21,470 nt of DNA from Bacteroides ovatus (GTDB taxonomy: Bacteria; Bacteroidota; Bacteroidia; Bacteroidales; Bacteroidaceae). The position numbers were made by a program, and so were the translations under genes. Shown here piece by piece: positions 1 to 9,494 of the stretch. The DNA is taken from contig JAUUNK010000074.1 in the NCBI GenBank assembly GCA_030844565.1, forward strand, positions 1 to 21,470. The letters are read 5' to 3'. Below the pieces are notes generated by a model. That model made no database searches and was not told where the DNA came from. It was given only the letters and a program-made list of their open reading frames with translations. Numbering within the stretch: the first letter of the stretch is position 1; the number at the start of each line of letters is the position of its first letter.

Positions 1-345
1 AATCGATGGATTCCCCGTGAAGTGTCGGGAACTTACGAAACGGATAATCCTAATGAAGATTGGCCTCGTCTGACTTATGGGAATAATGGAAATAACAATC
101 GGCCTTCTACTTTCTGGTTGAAAGATCGTAGATACTTACGTTTACGTAATGTGGAAATCACCTATGACCTACCTCGTACCTTTTGTCACAAATTCGCTAT
201 GACTAATATGCGTATTGGATTTATAGGACAAAACCTGTTAACATGGGCGCCGTTTGACTGGTGGGATCCGGAAGGTACAAATGAAATGGGATCTAATTAT
301 CCGATAAACAAAAGTGTTTCCTGTTATTTGCAAGTAAGCTTCTAA
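1..345 (+). CDS. SusC-family TonB-dependent outer membrane transporter, 3' end only
   Basis: This is the last 114 codons of a SusC/RagA-type TonB-dependent transporter; the frame is open from base 1, so the start lies before the window. The segment has the usual C-terminal barrel features: a strand resembling the family pattern 'RYLRLRNVEITYDLP', a 'IGFIGQNLLTWAPF' strand, and a final strand ending in phenylalanine (YLQVSF), as expected for recognition by the outer-membrane barrel assembly machinery. SusC proteins form the channel of a SusC-SusD complex that imports oligosaccharides across the outer membrane using TonB energy. The susD-like gene begins 18 bp downstream, the standard order. 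A GTG at 22 could be mistaken for a start, but the upstream codons continue the protein. Confidence 0.93.
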   Translation, partial: NRWIPREVSGTYETDNPNEDWPRLTYGNNGNNNRPSTFWLKDRRYLRLRNVEITYDLPRTFCHKFAMTNMRIGFIGQNLLTWAPFDWWDPEGTNEMGSNYPINKSVSCYLQVSF

Positions 346-363
346 TTCTAAAAAATAATAATT

Positions 364-2331
364 ATGAAGAAAATACTATATATCATATTATTCTTTTGTG
401 GTACAGGTTCTTTTTTCTCCTGTACTGATTACCTGAATGTAGATAAATACTTTTATGATCAGCTCACATTAGACTCTGCCTTTTCCAAGCGTATTTATGT
501 AGAGGGCTGGCTGGCTACAACATTTGATGTAATGGGGCGTGCCGGTGAGTTTTATGAACCATTCCGTTGGGCGAGTGATGACCTCTATCATCCGGACATG
601 AAAGATTATGTAGAAGGCAATTATAGTGCAACCAATCAATTATGGGATGGGGCGGAAATCGAAGGTCGTATATGGCGAATGTATGAAGGTGTCCGCAGGG
701 CATCTACCTTTATCCAGAATGTGGGGCGTTGTCCAGAACTGACGATGAATGAGATCAGTGACATGAAAGCTCAGGCGCGTTTTCTACGGGCATATTCTTA
801 TTGGGGATTAATACGTGCTTTGGGACCTGTACCGTTTATTCCGGTAGAAGGCTTGGACGTGAATCTTTCCTACGAAGAACTTTCTTTACCCCGTGAGCAT
901 TTTGATAAGATTGTGGATTTCATAGATACGGAATTGGCGGAAGCTGCCCGTTCGTTGCCTACCACCCGCACTACTAATAACATGGGACATCCCACCCGCG
1001 GAGCCGCCCTTGCGTTGAGGGCACGTGTGTTGCTGTATGCAGCAAGTCCGCTCTTCAATGGAAACACGGATTTCTTCAATGTGAAAGATAATAAAGGAAA
1101 TCAGTTGGTATCCCAGGAATATGATGAGAGCAAATGGGCGAAAGCGGCTGCGGCGGCCAAAGACGTAATGGATTTAAGTATTTATCAGTTGTATACGGTT
1201 GCTCCGGAAGTTACAGTGACCAGCTACGAGCGTCCTCCCTATCATGCTGAATATTCTAATAAAGATTTTCCCAATGGTTGGGCTAATGTAGATCCGCTGA
1301 AGTCTTATAAGTCTATTTTTGACGGAACAATCTTAGGTTCTAAGAATCCGGAACTGATATTTACGCGGACCGAAGTAGGGACAGAGACTATTAAGGACTG
1401 GACTTATCGTTCTATGCCCCGAACCTTGTTTGGAGATAATCGGCTTTCGGTGACTTTGAAACAAGTAAACGCCTATTATATGGACAATGGGCAAACCATT
1501 GACGAAGCGGAAAAAGAGGGCTATTATAAAACAGAAGGATTCACTACTGCTGCCAATTCTCAAGATAATCCTTTCCTGCCTGCCAATGTTTCGTTGATGT
1601 ACAATCATCGGGAACCGCGTTTTTATGCTTCTATTGCTTATAACGGATCGGTGTGGAAAGCGGAGAGTGCTGCCGAAGCAAATTTCCGTGCCCAGCAGAT
1701 TTTTTATTATAGAGGTTTGAATGATGGCAAACAAGGCTTTAAGGAAGATTGCCCTTTGACAGGCTTCTCCGTAAAGAAGTATTATAATGACGAAGATGCT
1801 AAATCGCAGGGAGGGTATCAGGTAAATAAGACAGAGCCGACTATACGTTATGCTGAAATCCTGTTGATTTATGCCGAAGCATTGAATGAGCTCACCGAGG
1901 GAGTGGTTCATCATGTAACTAACTATATGGGAGAAGAAGTAGCCATCCAGCGTGATGTGGAAGAAATGCAGAAGGCTATGAAGCAGATCCGTATGCGTGC
2001 CGGAGTTCCTGATTTTACAGCGGATGCTTATCGGAATCAAAAGGATTTCCGTGTGAAGTTGAAGAGAGAAAGACAAATAGAACTATTTGCAGAAAATGCC
2101 ATGCGCTATTTTGACCTGAGACGTTGGAAAGATGCATTGGTAGAAGAAAATCAACTCATGCAGGGATGCAATATCAATATCAGTGACGAAGAAACGCATA
2201 TTCAGGATTTCTACAAGCCTACAATTATCACTTCTGTTCATAAGTTTTTCGAGCAAAGGATGTATCTTTGGCCTTTCCCCAAGTATGAGTTGAAGCGTAA
2301 CGTTAACTTAACACAGAACCCAGGTTGGTAA
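364..2331 (+). CDS. SusD/RagB-family glycan-binding outer membrane lipoprotein
   Basis: A 655-residue SusD-like protein. The N terminus is a lipoprotein signal (charged MKK, hydrophobic run, lipobox FFSC with Cys20 as the lipidated residue), followed by 'TDYLNVDKY', typical of the start of mature SusD homologues. The N-terminal part (about 100-250) has the helical TPR-like character of the family ('AQARFLRAYSYWGLIRALGPVPFI', 'ARVLLYAASPLFNG'), and the C-terminal part carries the 'RYAEILLIYAEALNE' and 'RERQIELFAENAMRYFDLRRWKD' signatures. It caps the SusC channel at the cell surface and binds the polysaccharide. ATG at 364 is 18 bp after susC, with an A/T-rich leader and no Shine-Dalgarno, normal for Bacteroides. 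Length is somewhat above the roughly 500-600 residues common for the family. The ligand cannot be told from sequence. Confidence 0.95.
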   Translation: MKKILYIILFFCGTGSFFSCTDYLNVDKYFYDQLTLDSAFSKRIYVEGWLATTFDVMGRAGEFYEPFRWASDDLYHPDMKDYVEGNYSATNQLWDGAEIEGRIWRMYEGVRRASTFIQNVGRCPELTMNEISDMKAQARFLRAYSYWGLIRALGPVPFIPVEGLDVNLSYEELSLPREHFDKIVDFIDTELAEAARSLPTTRTTNNMGHPTRGAALALRARVLLYAASPLFNGNTDFFNVKDNKGNQLVSQEYDESKWAKAAAAAKDVMDLSIYQLYTVAPEVTVTSYERPPYHAEYSNKDFPNGWANVDPLKSYKSIFDGTILGSKNPELIFTRTEVGTETIKDWTYRSMPRTLFGDNRLSVTLKQVNAYYMDNGQTIDEAEKEGYYKTEGFTTAANSQDNPFLPANVSLMYNHREPRFYASIAYNGSVWKAESAAEANFRAQQIFYYRGLNDGKQGFKEDCPLTGFSVKKYYNDEDAKSQGGYQVNKTEPTIRYAEILLIYAEALNELTEGVVHHVTNYMGEEVAIQRDVEEMQKAMKQIRMRAGVPDFTADAYRNQKDFRVKLKRERQIELFAENAMRYFDLRRWKDALVEENQLMQGCNINISDEETHIQDFYKPTIITSVHKFFEQRMYLWPFPKYELKRNVNLTQNPGW

Positions 2332-2350
2332 ATTATATAAATTATTGATT

Positions 2351-3322
2351 ATGAAAAAAATAATACTTGTATATAGCGCTGGTTTGTTGTTGCTTGCCGT
2401 GATAGCTGCCGCGTGTAATGATTCGCTGGCTGACGAGTTGTTTCAGAAGTTTTCTTATATAACTCATAACGGTTGGCAAGAATATGAGTTGGAAGTATCG
2501 GATGATAATACGGCTACATTGCCCATCTATTGCGGAGTGAACGGAACGTCCGGCAACGGCAAAGACATTGTTATCCGCATGGATGTAGACCCGGATACGC
2601 TGGCAGGCTATAATAAGGAGAAGTTTAAGAATCAGACGGAACTGTATTATAAGCTGCTCCCCAAAGAATGCTATTCTTTTAATTCCGATTCCTATACTAT
2701 TCCCGGGGGAGAGTTAAAGACGGGGGCTTCTGTTCTCATTGACTTAAATAAAATCAAGCAAGTGGGAAGTTTATATAATGACTATGTCTTGCCTGTGGAG
2801 ATTGTTTCTTCCGAAGGAGAACCGGTAGGTCCCAAAAAGTATGCTACCGTCTTGGCACATATTGGTTTCATCAATGATTTCTCGGGCAATTATGTCGGTA
2901 AGGGTGTTGTAAAGCAACAAGGAACTTCTTATACTACAGAAGTGAACAGCACTCGTCTATATGCCATCAACAGCGAGACATGTTACATGTTTGTGGGAGA
3001 GAAAAACCGCTCCAACACGGATGAGTATCTGCGTTATGTCATAGAGCTTACCAAAGATGCGTCGGAACACATTACCGTGGTTCCGGGAGAAGGAACCGAA
3101 GGGCTGAACTTTAAACTCAACAATGTGAATATGAAGCGGGTATATGAAATGAATTATAATGATGGCCGTTATTATTCGGAAGTGACAACGTTGGATATTT
3201 CCTATGAATATGTGGATTCCACCAACAAACTGGAGCCTTTGAACATGTCATTCGAAGCCACTTTCTCCATGTCTAAAAATGTGTTGAGAGTAGATCATCC
3301 CAATGTCGATGTAATAGAATAA
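2351..3322 (+). CDS. DUF1735/DUF4361-type surface glycan-binding lipoprotein
   Basis: A 323-residue lipoprotein starting at ATG 2351; a TTG six bases earlier is also in frame, but ATG-AAA-AAA is the more natural start. A lipobox ending in Cys22 (VIAAAC) predicts lipidation. The remainder resembles the BT_3987-like DUF1735 domain (roughly residues 35-155, with 'YELEVSDDNTATLPIYCGV' and the 'LLPKECYSF' and 'VLPVEI' strands), followed by a DUF4361-like beta-rich domain (roughly 165-315, 'FSGNYVGKG' onward). Such proteins sit third in many PULs, in the SusE/SusF position, and act as auxiliary surface glycan-binding proteins. It lies 19 bp after susD and 31 bp before the fused hydrolase, so it is probably in the same transcript. 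Family assignment is from overall pattern; ligand unknown. Confidence 0.83.
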   Translation: MKKIILVYSAGLLLLAVIAAACNDSLADELFQKFSYITHNGWQEYELEVSDDNTATLPIYCGVNGTSGNGKDIVIRMDVDPDTLAGYNKEKFKNQTELYYKLLPKECYSFNSDSYTIPGGELKTGASVLIDLNKIKQVGSLYNDYVLPVEIVSSEGEPVGPKKYATVLAHIGFINDFSGNYVGKGVVKQQGTSYTTEVNSTRLYAINSETCYMFVGEKNRSNTDEYLRYVIELTKDASEHITVVPGEGTEGLNFKLNNVNMKRVYEMNYNDGRYYSEVTTLDISYEYVDSTNKLEPLNMSFEATFSMSKNVLRVDHPNVDVIE

Positions 3323-3353
3323 GTTCATTAATAATTTTGTCCGGAAGATCAAT

Positions 3354-6300
3354 ATGATAAGACAGAGAATATTAACTTTATTGCTGGTTAGCGTGATAGG
3401 TTCTGCTATGAACGCGGTTGCCGGTTCTTACGTTAAAAATCCAGTAGAGTATGTGAACCCTTATATGGGGAATATCAGTCATTTGCTGGTACCTACTTAT
3501 CCGATAGTGCATTTACCCAATAGTATGTTGAGGGTGTATCCTCAAAGAGGTGATTATTTATCGGATAAAGTTCACGGATTGCCTTTACTGCAAATCAGCC
3601 ACCGCGGTTCTTTTGTTTTTAATCTTTCTCCTTTTCAGGGTGAAGAGTCGGAACTTACACGGGTGTTCGATTTTGATTATGACAATGAGACGGTGAAGCC
3701 TTATCGTTATGAGGTCGATCTGTGTCGCCAGCAGCTTCATGTAGAATTTGCTCCTTCCCATCAATCTGCCATTTATCATTTTGATTACAAACAAACGGCG
3801 AAAACGCCTTATCTGATACTCAACGGCGGAAATGGCGAGTTAGAGATTACTAAGAACGTCATTTCCGGATATCAAAATATATGGAATAACCTGCGGGTAT
3901 ATGTGTATATGGAGATGGATGTGGAGCCGCAGATGACGGGCGTTTTCCAGTCCGGGCAATGGAACAAAAACAAGCAGAAAGCAAAAGGCGATGATATATG
4001 CGTAGTGGCTGCATGGAAAGATGCTCCCCTGTCGGTCAATGTGCGTTATGGAGTCTCGTATATCAGTGTGGACCAAGCCAAGAAAAACCTGAGAAGGGAG
4101 ATTGGACATTTTGATTTGGAGAAAGTCGCAGATGCGGGGTATCGTATTTGGAATGAGGAGTTAGGGAAGATACAAGTGGCAGGAGGCACGGAGAACGACC
4201 GTCATGTCTTCTATACTTCTTTATATCGCTGTCTGGAACGCCCCGTAAACATCAGTGAAGACGGACGTTATTTCAGTGTATATGATAATCGGGTACACGA
4301 AGATGGCGGTCACGATTACTACACCGATGATTGGATTTGGGATAGTTATAGAGCTGCCCATCCTTTACGTCTGTTGATTGACCCGGAGAAACAAGTCAAT
4401 ATCATCCGTTCTTATTTAAGAATGGCTGAATCGAGTACTGACCCTTGGCTCCCCACTTTCCCCGAAGTGACGGGCGATTCCCGGCGGATGAACTGTAATC
4501 ATGGAGTATCGGTCATAGCCGATGCCTGGTATAAAGGGATACGCGACTTTGACCTGGAGCAAGCATATACCTATGCCAGGGGAGCGATAGAAGAAAAGAC
4601 CTTGGCTCCTTGGTCGAGTGCGAGAGCCGGCTGGCTGGATAAGTTTTATAAAGAAAAAGGATACATTCCTGCGCTTGCAGCGGGGGAGAAAGAGACGGTT
4701 CCCGAAGTGAATTCTTTTGAGAAACGCCAATCGGTAGCTGTCACCCTGGGGACTTCTTACGACCAATGGTGCTTGTCGCGTATTGCAAAAGCTTTAGGAC
4801 GGGAGAAGGAAGCCTCTTATTATTCTTCTTGTTCTTATAATTACCGTAACCTGTTCAATCCGAAGACCTCCTTTTTTCATCCCAAGGATAAGAACGGCAA
4901 TTTCATAGAACCGTTTGATTATCGTTTCTCCGGTGGGCTGGGAGCACGCGAATATTATGGCGAGAACAATGCTTGGGTCTATCGGTGGGATGTTCAGCAC
5001 CAGGTGGCGGATTTAGTGAAGTTGATGGGTGGTCCGGAGAACTTTATCCGCAATCTGGACGCCACTTTCAGCGAATGGTTGGGCAAGTCCAAATATGAGT
5101 TCTATGCCCAGCTTCCGGACCATACGGGAAATGTCGGTCAGTTCTCCATGGGCAATGAACCTTCTTTGCATATCCCTTATTTATACAACTATGCGCAAGC
5201 TCCCTGGAAGACACAACATCGCATTCGCGCTTTGATTCACCAATGGTTCCGCAACGACCTGATGGGAGTGCCCGGTGACGAAGATGGGGGCGGTCTTTCC
5301 TCTTTTGTTGTTTTTTCCATGATGGGCTTTTATCCGGTTACGCCCGGTTTACCGGTTTATCAGATAGGAAGTCCTTTCTTTTCGTCCGTCAAACTGAAGC
5401 TGGGCAATGGAAAAACAGTGGAGATTATAGCGCGTAACTGTTCGGTAGATAACAAGTACATCCAATCGGCTAAACTGAATGGCAAGCTGTGGTCCAAACC
5501 CTGTTTTAGCCATGAAGATATTGAAGACGGCGCTAAGCTGGAATTTGTGATGGGGAATCAGTGCAATACGGAATGGGGGATAGAAACGGAGGTTCAAAAA
5601 GCTGAGATTTACACTACCTCGGAGAAAGTAAAATGGCAGCAATCGTATATAAACGTTCAAAAGAAAGAAAGTGCCGAAGCGGATATTATCATCTCTGAAA
5701 CCAAAGACCAGGTTATCGATGGCTTCGGAGGAACGTTTAGCGAATTAGGTTGGGACGCTTTGTCGCTCCTGACCGAAGAACAGCGCAATGCTGTGTTGCG
5801 TGAATTGTTCGGACCCGACGGAATGCGATATACTTTTTGCCGTATCCCGCTTGGCGCTAATGACTTTGCCCGCGATTGGTATAGCTATAATGAATGTCCG
5901 GGCGATTTCGAGATGAAGAATTTTAGTGTGGAACGGGATAAAAAAGGGATGATTCCTTATGTGAAGGCAGCCTTGTCTTTTAATCCCGACCTCAAGTTAT
6001 GGGCTTCTCCGTGGAGTCCTCCCGTATGGATGAAACGGACCCGGCACTATGCGACGGCTCCCGGCGACCATAATGATTTTACGGAAAAGAATCAAGTAGA
6101 AGGCGACCATTTCATCCAAGAACCCGAATACCTGGCTGCTTATGCGCTTTACCTATCAAAGTTCATAGATGCCTATAAAGAAAACGGGATAAATATCTCT
6201 TTGCTGCAATTTCAGAACGAGCCTTATACGAAACATCAATGGCCCAATTGCCTGTGGCTGCCGGAGTCAATGGCCAATTTCATCGGGAAATATTTAGGAC

Positions 6301-6926
6301 CTGCTTTTAGCAGGAAACATCCCGATGTCCGGTTATGGTTCGGCACTTTCAACTGCAATAAGATGGAAGATTTGGATGAGGTCATGCAGCATCCGGATGC
6401 CTCTAAATATCTTTATGGAATCGGCTTGCAGTGGGAGGGCAAAGATATTGTAGCGGAAGTGCATCGCAAGTATCCTGCCATGAAACTGATGCAGACGGAG
6501 AATGAATGTGGAGGAGGCTCCATCGATTGGGCTGCGGCAGAACATACGTTCGATTTGCTGAAAGCTTATTTGAATGGCGGAGTAAACTCTTATATGTATT
6601 TCAATATGGTGCTCCGCGACGAAGGCGCCAGTTCGTGGGGATGGAGACAGAACTCGTTGATTCGGGTAGACTCGCGCACCAGAGAAGTACTGTATACTCC
6701 CGAATTCTATTTGATGAAGCATTTGAGTCATTTTGTAAAGGTGGGAGCCTATCGGTTGCAGGTGTCGAGGGGAGACAACGTTTTAGCGTTTCAAAACCCG
6801 GATGGGCAGGTTGTGGTCCTGTGCGTGAATAAGGATGACAAAGCGCAGAACCTTCTTCTCTATTGCAAAGGCTCCACTCTGAATATACAGTTGGCTCCTA
6901 AAACTTTTAATACAATACTAATTTAA
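3354..6926 (+). CDS. GH92-GH30 two-domain glycoside hydrolase fusion
   Basis: A 1190-residue secreted protein with a type I signal peptide (cleavage likely after AVA, near residue 24) and two catalytic modules. Residues about 33-745 are GH92, the Ca2+-dependent alpha-mannosidase family: 'NPVEYVNPYMG' at the start, 'WIWDSYRAAHPL' near 327, 'GNEPSLHIPY' with the expected general acid Glu602, and 'PGDEDGGG' with Asp642 and Asp644 matching the base motif, followed by 'FSMMGFYPVTPG'. Residues about 750-1190 are a complete GH30 module: 'DGFGGTFSELGW' near 788, 'QNEP' with acid/base Glu956, 'TENECGGG' with nucleophile most likely Glu1049, and the side beta-sandwich at the C terminus. No stop or frameshift lies between modules. 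GH30 members hydrolyse beta-glucosidic, beta-1,6-glucan, beta-xylosidic and other beta linkages; the subfamily was not resolved. Its place behind SusC/D indicates periplasmic or surface glycan degradation. Confidence 0.9.
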   Translation: MIRQRILTLLLVSVIGSAMNAVAGSYVKNPVEYVNPYMGNISHLLVPTYPIVHLPNSMLRVYPQRGDYLSDKVHGLPLLQISHRGSFVFNLSPFQGEESELTRVFDFDYDNETVKPYRYEVDLCRQQLHVEFAPSHQSAIYHFDYKQTAKTPYLILNGGNGELEITKNVISGYQNIWNNLRVYVYMEMDVEPQMTGVFQSGQWNKNKQKAKGDDICVVAAWKDAPLSVNVRYGVSYISVDQAKKNLRREIGHFDLEKVADAGYRIWNEELGKIQVAGGTENDRHVFYTSLYRCLERPVNISEDGRYFSVYDNRVHEDGGHDYYTDDWIWDSYRAAHPLRLLIDPEKQVNIIRSYLRMAESSTDPWLPTFPEVTGDSRRMNCNHGVSVIADAWYKGIRDFDLEQAYTYARGAIEEKTLAPWSSARAGWLDKFYKEKGYIPALAAGEKETVPEVNSFEKRQSVAVTLGTSYDQWCLSRIAKALGREKEASYYSSCSYNYRNLFNPKTSFFHPKDKNGNFIEPFDYRFSGGLGAREYYGENNAWVYRWDVQHQVADLVKLMGGPENFIRNLDATFSEWLGKSKYEFYAQLPDHTGNVGQFSMGNEPSLHIPYLYNYAQAPWKTQHRIRALIHQWFRNDLMGVPGDEDGGGLSSFVVFSMMGFYPVTPGLPVYQIGSPFFSSVKLKLGNGKTVEIIARNCSVDNKYIQSAKLNGKLWSKPCFSHEDIEDGAKLEFVMGNQCNTEWGIETEVQKAEIYTTSEKVKWQQSYINVQKKESAEADIIISETKDQVIDGFGGTFSELGWDALSLLTEEQRNAVLRELFGPDGMRYTFCRIPLGANDFARDWYSYNECPGDFEMKNFSVERDKKGMIPYVKAALSFNPDLKLWASPWSPPVWMKRTRHYATAPGDHNDFTEKNQVEGDHFIQEPEYLAAYALYLSKFIDAYKENGINISLLQFQNEPYTKHQWPNCLWLPESMANFIGKYLGPAFSRKHPDVRLWFGTFNCNKMEDLDEVMQHPDASKYLYGIGLQWEGKDIVAEVHRKYPAMKLMQTENECGGGSIDWAAAEHTFDLLKAYLNGGVNSYMYFNMVLRDEGASSWGWRQNSLIRVDSRTREVLYTPEFYLMKHLSHFVKVGAYRLQVSRGDNVLAFQNPDGQVVVLCVNKDDKAQNLLLYCKGSTLNIQLAPKTFNTILI

Positions 6927-6938
6927 CAAATACCCGAT

Positions 6939-9494
6939 ATGAACTCCTTAAAACTACTAGGTTGCGTCTTTTCTTTCTCTGCATTGTCATTGGCGGCGCA
7001 AGCACAAACAGGGACGGAACTGTTTCGCAACATGGACGCCCCGCAGCATGAACGTATTTTGGACTTATTGTCCCGGCTCACAGTGGAAGAAAAAGTTTCC
7101 CTTTTAGTGAACGATGCACGGGGGATATCCCGCCTTCATATAGATAAGTACAATCACGGCAACGAAGCACTGCATGGTGTGGTGCGTCCGGGAGAATTTA
7201 CAGTATTTCCCCAAGCCATAGGTTTAGCAGCTATGTGGAATCCGCAATTATTACAGAAAACCTCTTCCGCTATCTCCGACGAAGCCCGCGGGCGTTGGAA
7301 AGAACTGGAATACGGCAAAAAGCAGATTGCCGGTGCCAGTGACCTGCTAACCTTCTGGTCGCCCACCGTGAACATGGCACGCGACCCTCGCTGGGGACGC
7401 ACTCCTGAGACTTATGGAGAAGATCCCTTTTTGAGCGGGGTGCTCGGTTCTGCTTTTGTAAAAGGTCTGCAAGGAGATCATCCCCGTTATCTGAAAGTTG
7501 TTTCTACTCCGAAACATTTCGCGGCTAATAATGAGGAACACAACCGGGCAAGTTGCAATGCCCGCATCTCCGAACGTGATTTACGTGAATATTATTTGCC
7601 GGCGTTTGAACATTGCATTGTGGATGGGAAAGCCCAATCTATCATGATGGCGTATAACGCTGTAAACGGCATTCCCTGCACGGTGAATACCTATTTAATT
7701 AAGAAAGTACTGCGGGGAGACTGGGGTTTTAAAGGGTATATTGTATCCGATTGCAGTGCTCCGGAATGGATGATAACACAACATAAATATGTGAAAGACC
7801 TCGAGCTGGCTGCTACGTTGGCCATCAAAGCGGGACTGGATCTGGAGTGTGGCAATCGTGTATATGGCGAAGGGCTCATAAAAGCTTATAAACAATATAT
7901 GGTGGGCGAAGCGGACATTGACTCGGCGGCTTACCGGGTGCTTCAAGGAAGAATGCTTTTGGGGCTTTTCGATGATCCTTCACAGAATCCTTATAACCGG
8001 ATAGAACCGTCAGTCATCGGTTGCAAGGAGCATCAGCAACTAGCGTTGGAGACAGCCCGACAGAGTATGGTTCTTTTGAAAAATGAGAAGAACTTTCTGC
8101 CTTTAAACCTGAAAAAGATTAAATCGATTGCCGTTGTAGGCATCAATGCGGGGCATTGCGAGTTTGGGGATTACAGCGGAACTCCGAAGAATACTCCGGT
8201 TTCCATTCTGGATGGTATTAAACAATATGCGGATAAGGCGGGTGTAGAGGTGATGTATGCTCCGTGGGTTTCTCCTGCTGCGGAGTTTGATATGGTAACC
8301 AAAAACTATTTCCCGCACGGGCTGAAAGTAGAATATTATAGCAATGCCAATCTGCAAGGCACTCCCTCTGCCCGCGTAGAGGAAGAGTTGCTTTACGACC
8401 CTGCCCATAAACCCGACCGCTTTCAACCGGAAGCTCCTATGTCTATCCGTTGGACAGGAGTTTTGAAACCCTTGGTTTCCGGTACTTATACGCTGGGGCT
8501 AAAGACAGACGACGGTTGCCGTTTGTTTCTAAACGGTAAGAAACTGATAGACTCCTGGGCCGAACGCAGTGCGCAGATGGACCACGCCATAGTGAATCTG
8601 GAAGCCGGAAAAGAATACAACCTCCAGGTGGAATATTTCGATAACGGAGGACAATGTTTTGCCGGGCTTTATTGGAAGGCTCCCCAAGTGGATAATGCAG
8701 ACCGCTTGGCACAATTTGGAGAGGCAGGCAAGTTTGCCAAGGAGTGCGACGTAACCGTAGCCGTTCTCGGAATCAACAAATCCATCGAAAGAGAAGGCCA
8801 GGACCGTTATTCTTTGGAATTGCCCGTTGACCAGCAGGAATTTATCAAAGAACTGTATAAAGTGAATCCCAATACCGTGGTTGTTTTGGTTGCCGGCAGC
8901 TCTTTAGCGGTCAATTGGATGGACGAAAACATTCCTGCCATTTTGAACGCCTGGTATCCGGGAGAACAAGGGGGTAATGCCGTTGCAGAAGTTTTGTTTG
9001 GCGATTACAATCCTGCCGGACGGCTTCCTTTGACCTATTACAATTCTTTAGACGAACTTCCCGCCTTTGATGATTATGCGGTAAAGGGCAGGACATACCA
9101 GTATTTTGAAGGCAAACCTTTGTATGAGTTCGGATATGGTTTGAGTTATACGAAATTCCGGTATAAGGATAAAAAGATTACCGTAGACAAGGATACGGTA
9201 AACGTCACCTTTGAGATTGCTAACGTAGGCAAGTATAATGGAGAGGAAGTACCCCAAGTATATGTCCGCTATCCTGAAACGGGAACTTCTATGCCGCTAA
9301 AACAGTTACGCGGTTTTTCCAGAGTTTATATCGAAAAAGGAAAGTCTGCACAAGTGACTATCTCCATTCCCAAAAAGGAGTTGCGTTATTGGGATGAGAA
9401 GTCCGGTCGGTTTGTCACTCCCCAAGGAGCGTATACGTTTATGGTAGGCGCCTCTTCCGAAGATATTAGATTCCACAAAATAATTGAATTATGA
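6939..9494 (+). CDS. GH3 glycoside hydrolase with PA14 domain (beta-glucosidase type)
   Basis: An 851-residue exported GH3 enzyme with a type I signal peptide ending near AQA (residue 22). Order of parts: N-terminal TIM barrel (about 35-330) with 'GNEALHGV', 'SPTVNMARDPRWGRTPETYGEDP', 'KHFAANNEEHNR' and the nucleophile Asp271 in 'VSDCSAPEW'; then the alpha/beta sandwich, interrupted by a PA14 carbohydrate-binding insertion (about 459-578, 'LKVEYYSN' to 'AGLYWKAP', with 'GTYTLGLKTDDGCRLFLNGKK'); then the acid/base region 'EREGQDR' near 617-623; and a C-terminal FnIII-like domain ('GEEVPQVYVRYPE'). It starts 12 bp after the fusion enzyme and overlaps the next GH3 gene by ATGA, implying translational coupling. 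Most such enzymes remove terminal beta-glucosyl units, but beta-xylosidase activity is not excluded. Confidence 0.93.
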   Translation: MNSLKLLGCVFSFSALSLAAQAQTGTELFRNMDAPQHERILDLLSRLTVEEKVSLLVNDARGISRLHIDKYNHGNEALHGVVRPGEFTVFPQAIGLAAMWNPQLLQKTSSAISDEARGRWKELEYGKKQIAGASDLLTFWSPTVNMARDPRWGRTPETYGEDPFLSGVLGSAFVKGLQGDHPRYLKVVSTPKHFAANNEEHNRASCNARISERDLREYYLPAFEHCIVDGKAQSIMMAYNAVNGIPCTVNTYLIKKVLRGDWGFKGYIVSDCSAPEWMITQHKYVKDLELAATLAIKAGLDLECGNRVYGEGLIKAYKQYMVGEADIDSAAYRVLQGRMLLGLFDDPSQNPYNRIEPSVIGCKEHQQLALETARQSMVLLKNEKNFLPLNLKKIKSIAVVGINAGHCEFGDYSGTPKNTPVSILDGIKQYADKAGVEVMYAPWVSPAAEFDMVTKNYFPHGLKVEYYSNANLQGTPSARVEEELLYDPAHKPDRFQPEAPMSIRWTGVLKPLVSGTYTLGLKTDDGCRLFLNGKKLIDSWAERSAQMDHAIVNLEAGKEYNLQVEYFDNGGQCFAGLYWKAPQVDNADRLAQFGEAGKFAKECDVTVAVLGINKSIEREGQDRYSLELPVDQQEFIKELYKVNPNTVVVLVAGSSLAVNWMDENIPAILNAWYPGEQGGNAVAEVLFGDYNPAGRLPLTYYNSLDELPAFDDYAVKGRTYQYFEGKPLYEFGYGLSYTKFRYKDKKITVDKDTVNVTFEIANVGKYNGEEVPQVYVRYPETGTSMPLKQLRGFSRVYIEKGKSAQVTISIPKKELRYWDEKSGRFVTPQGAYTFMVGASSEDIRFHKIIEL

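Noticed and set aside
3332..3339. TAATTTTG as an internal promoter before the GH92-GH30 gene
   Set aside because: It matches TAnnTTTG but sits only 14 bp before the ATG in an A/T-rich gap without a -33 element; chance is likely.
6947..6965. Lipobox-like LLGC near the N terminus of the first GH3
   Set aside because: The cysteine is at residue 9, too early for a lipoprotein signal; a type I site at AQA fits better.
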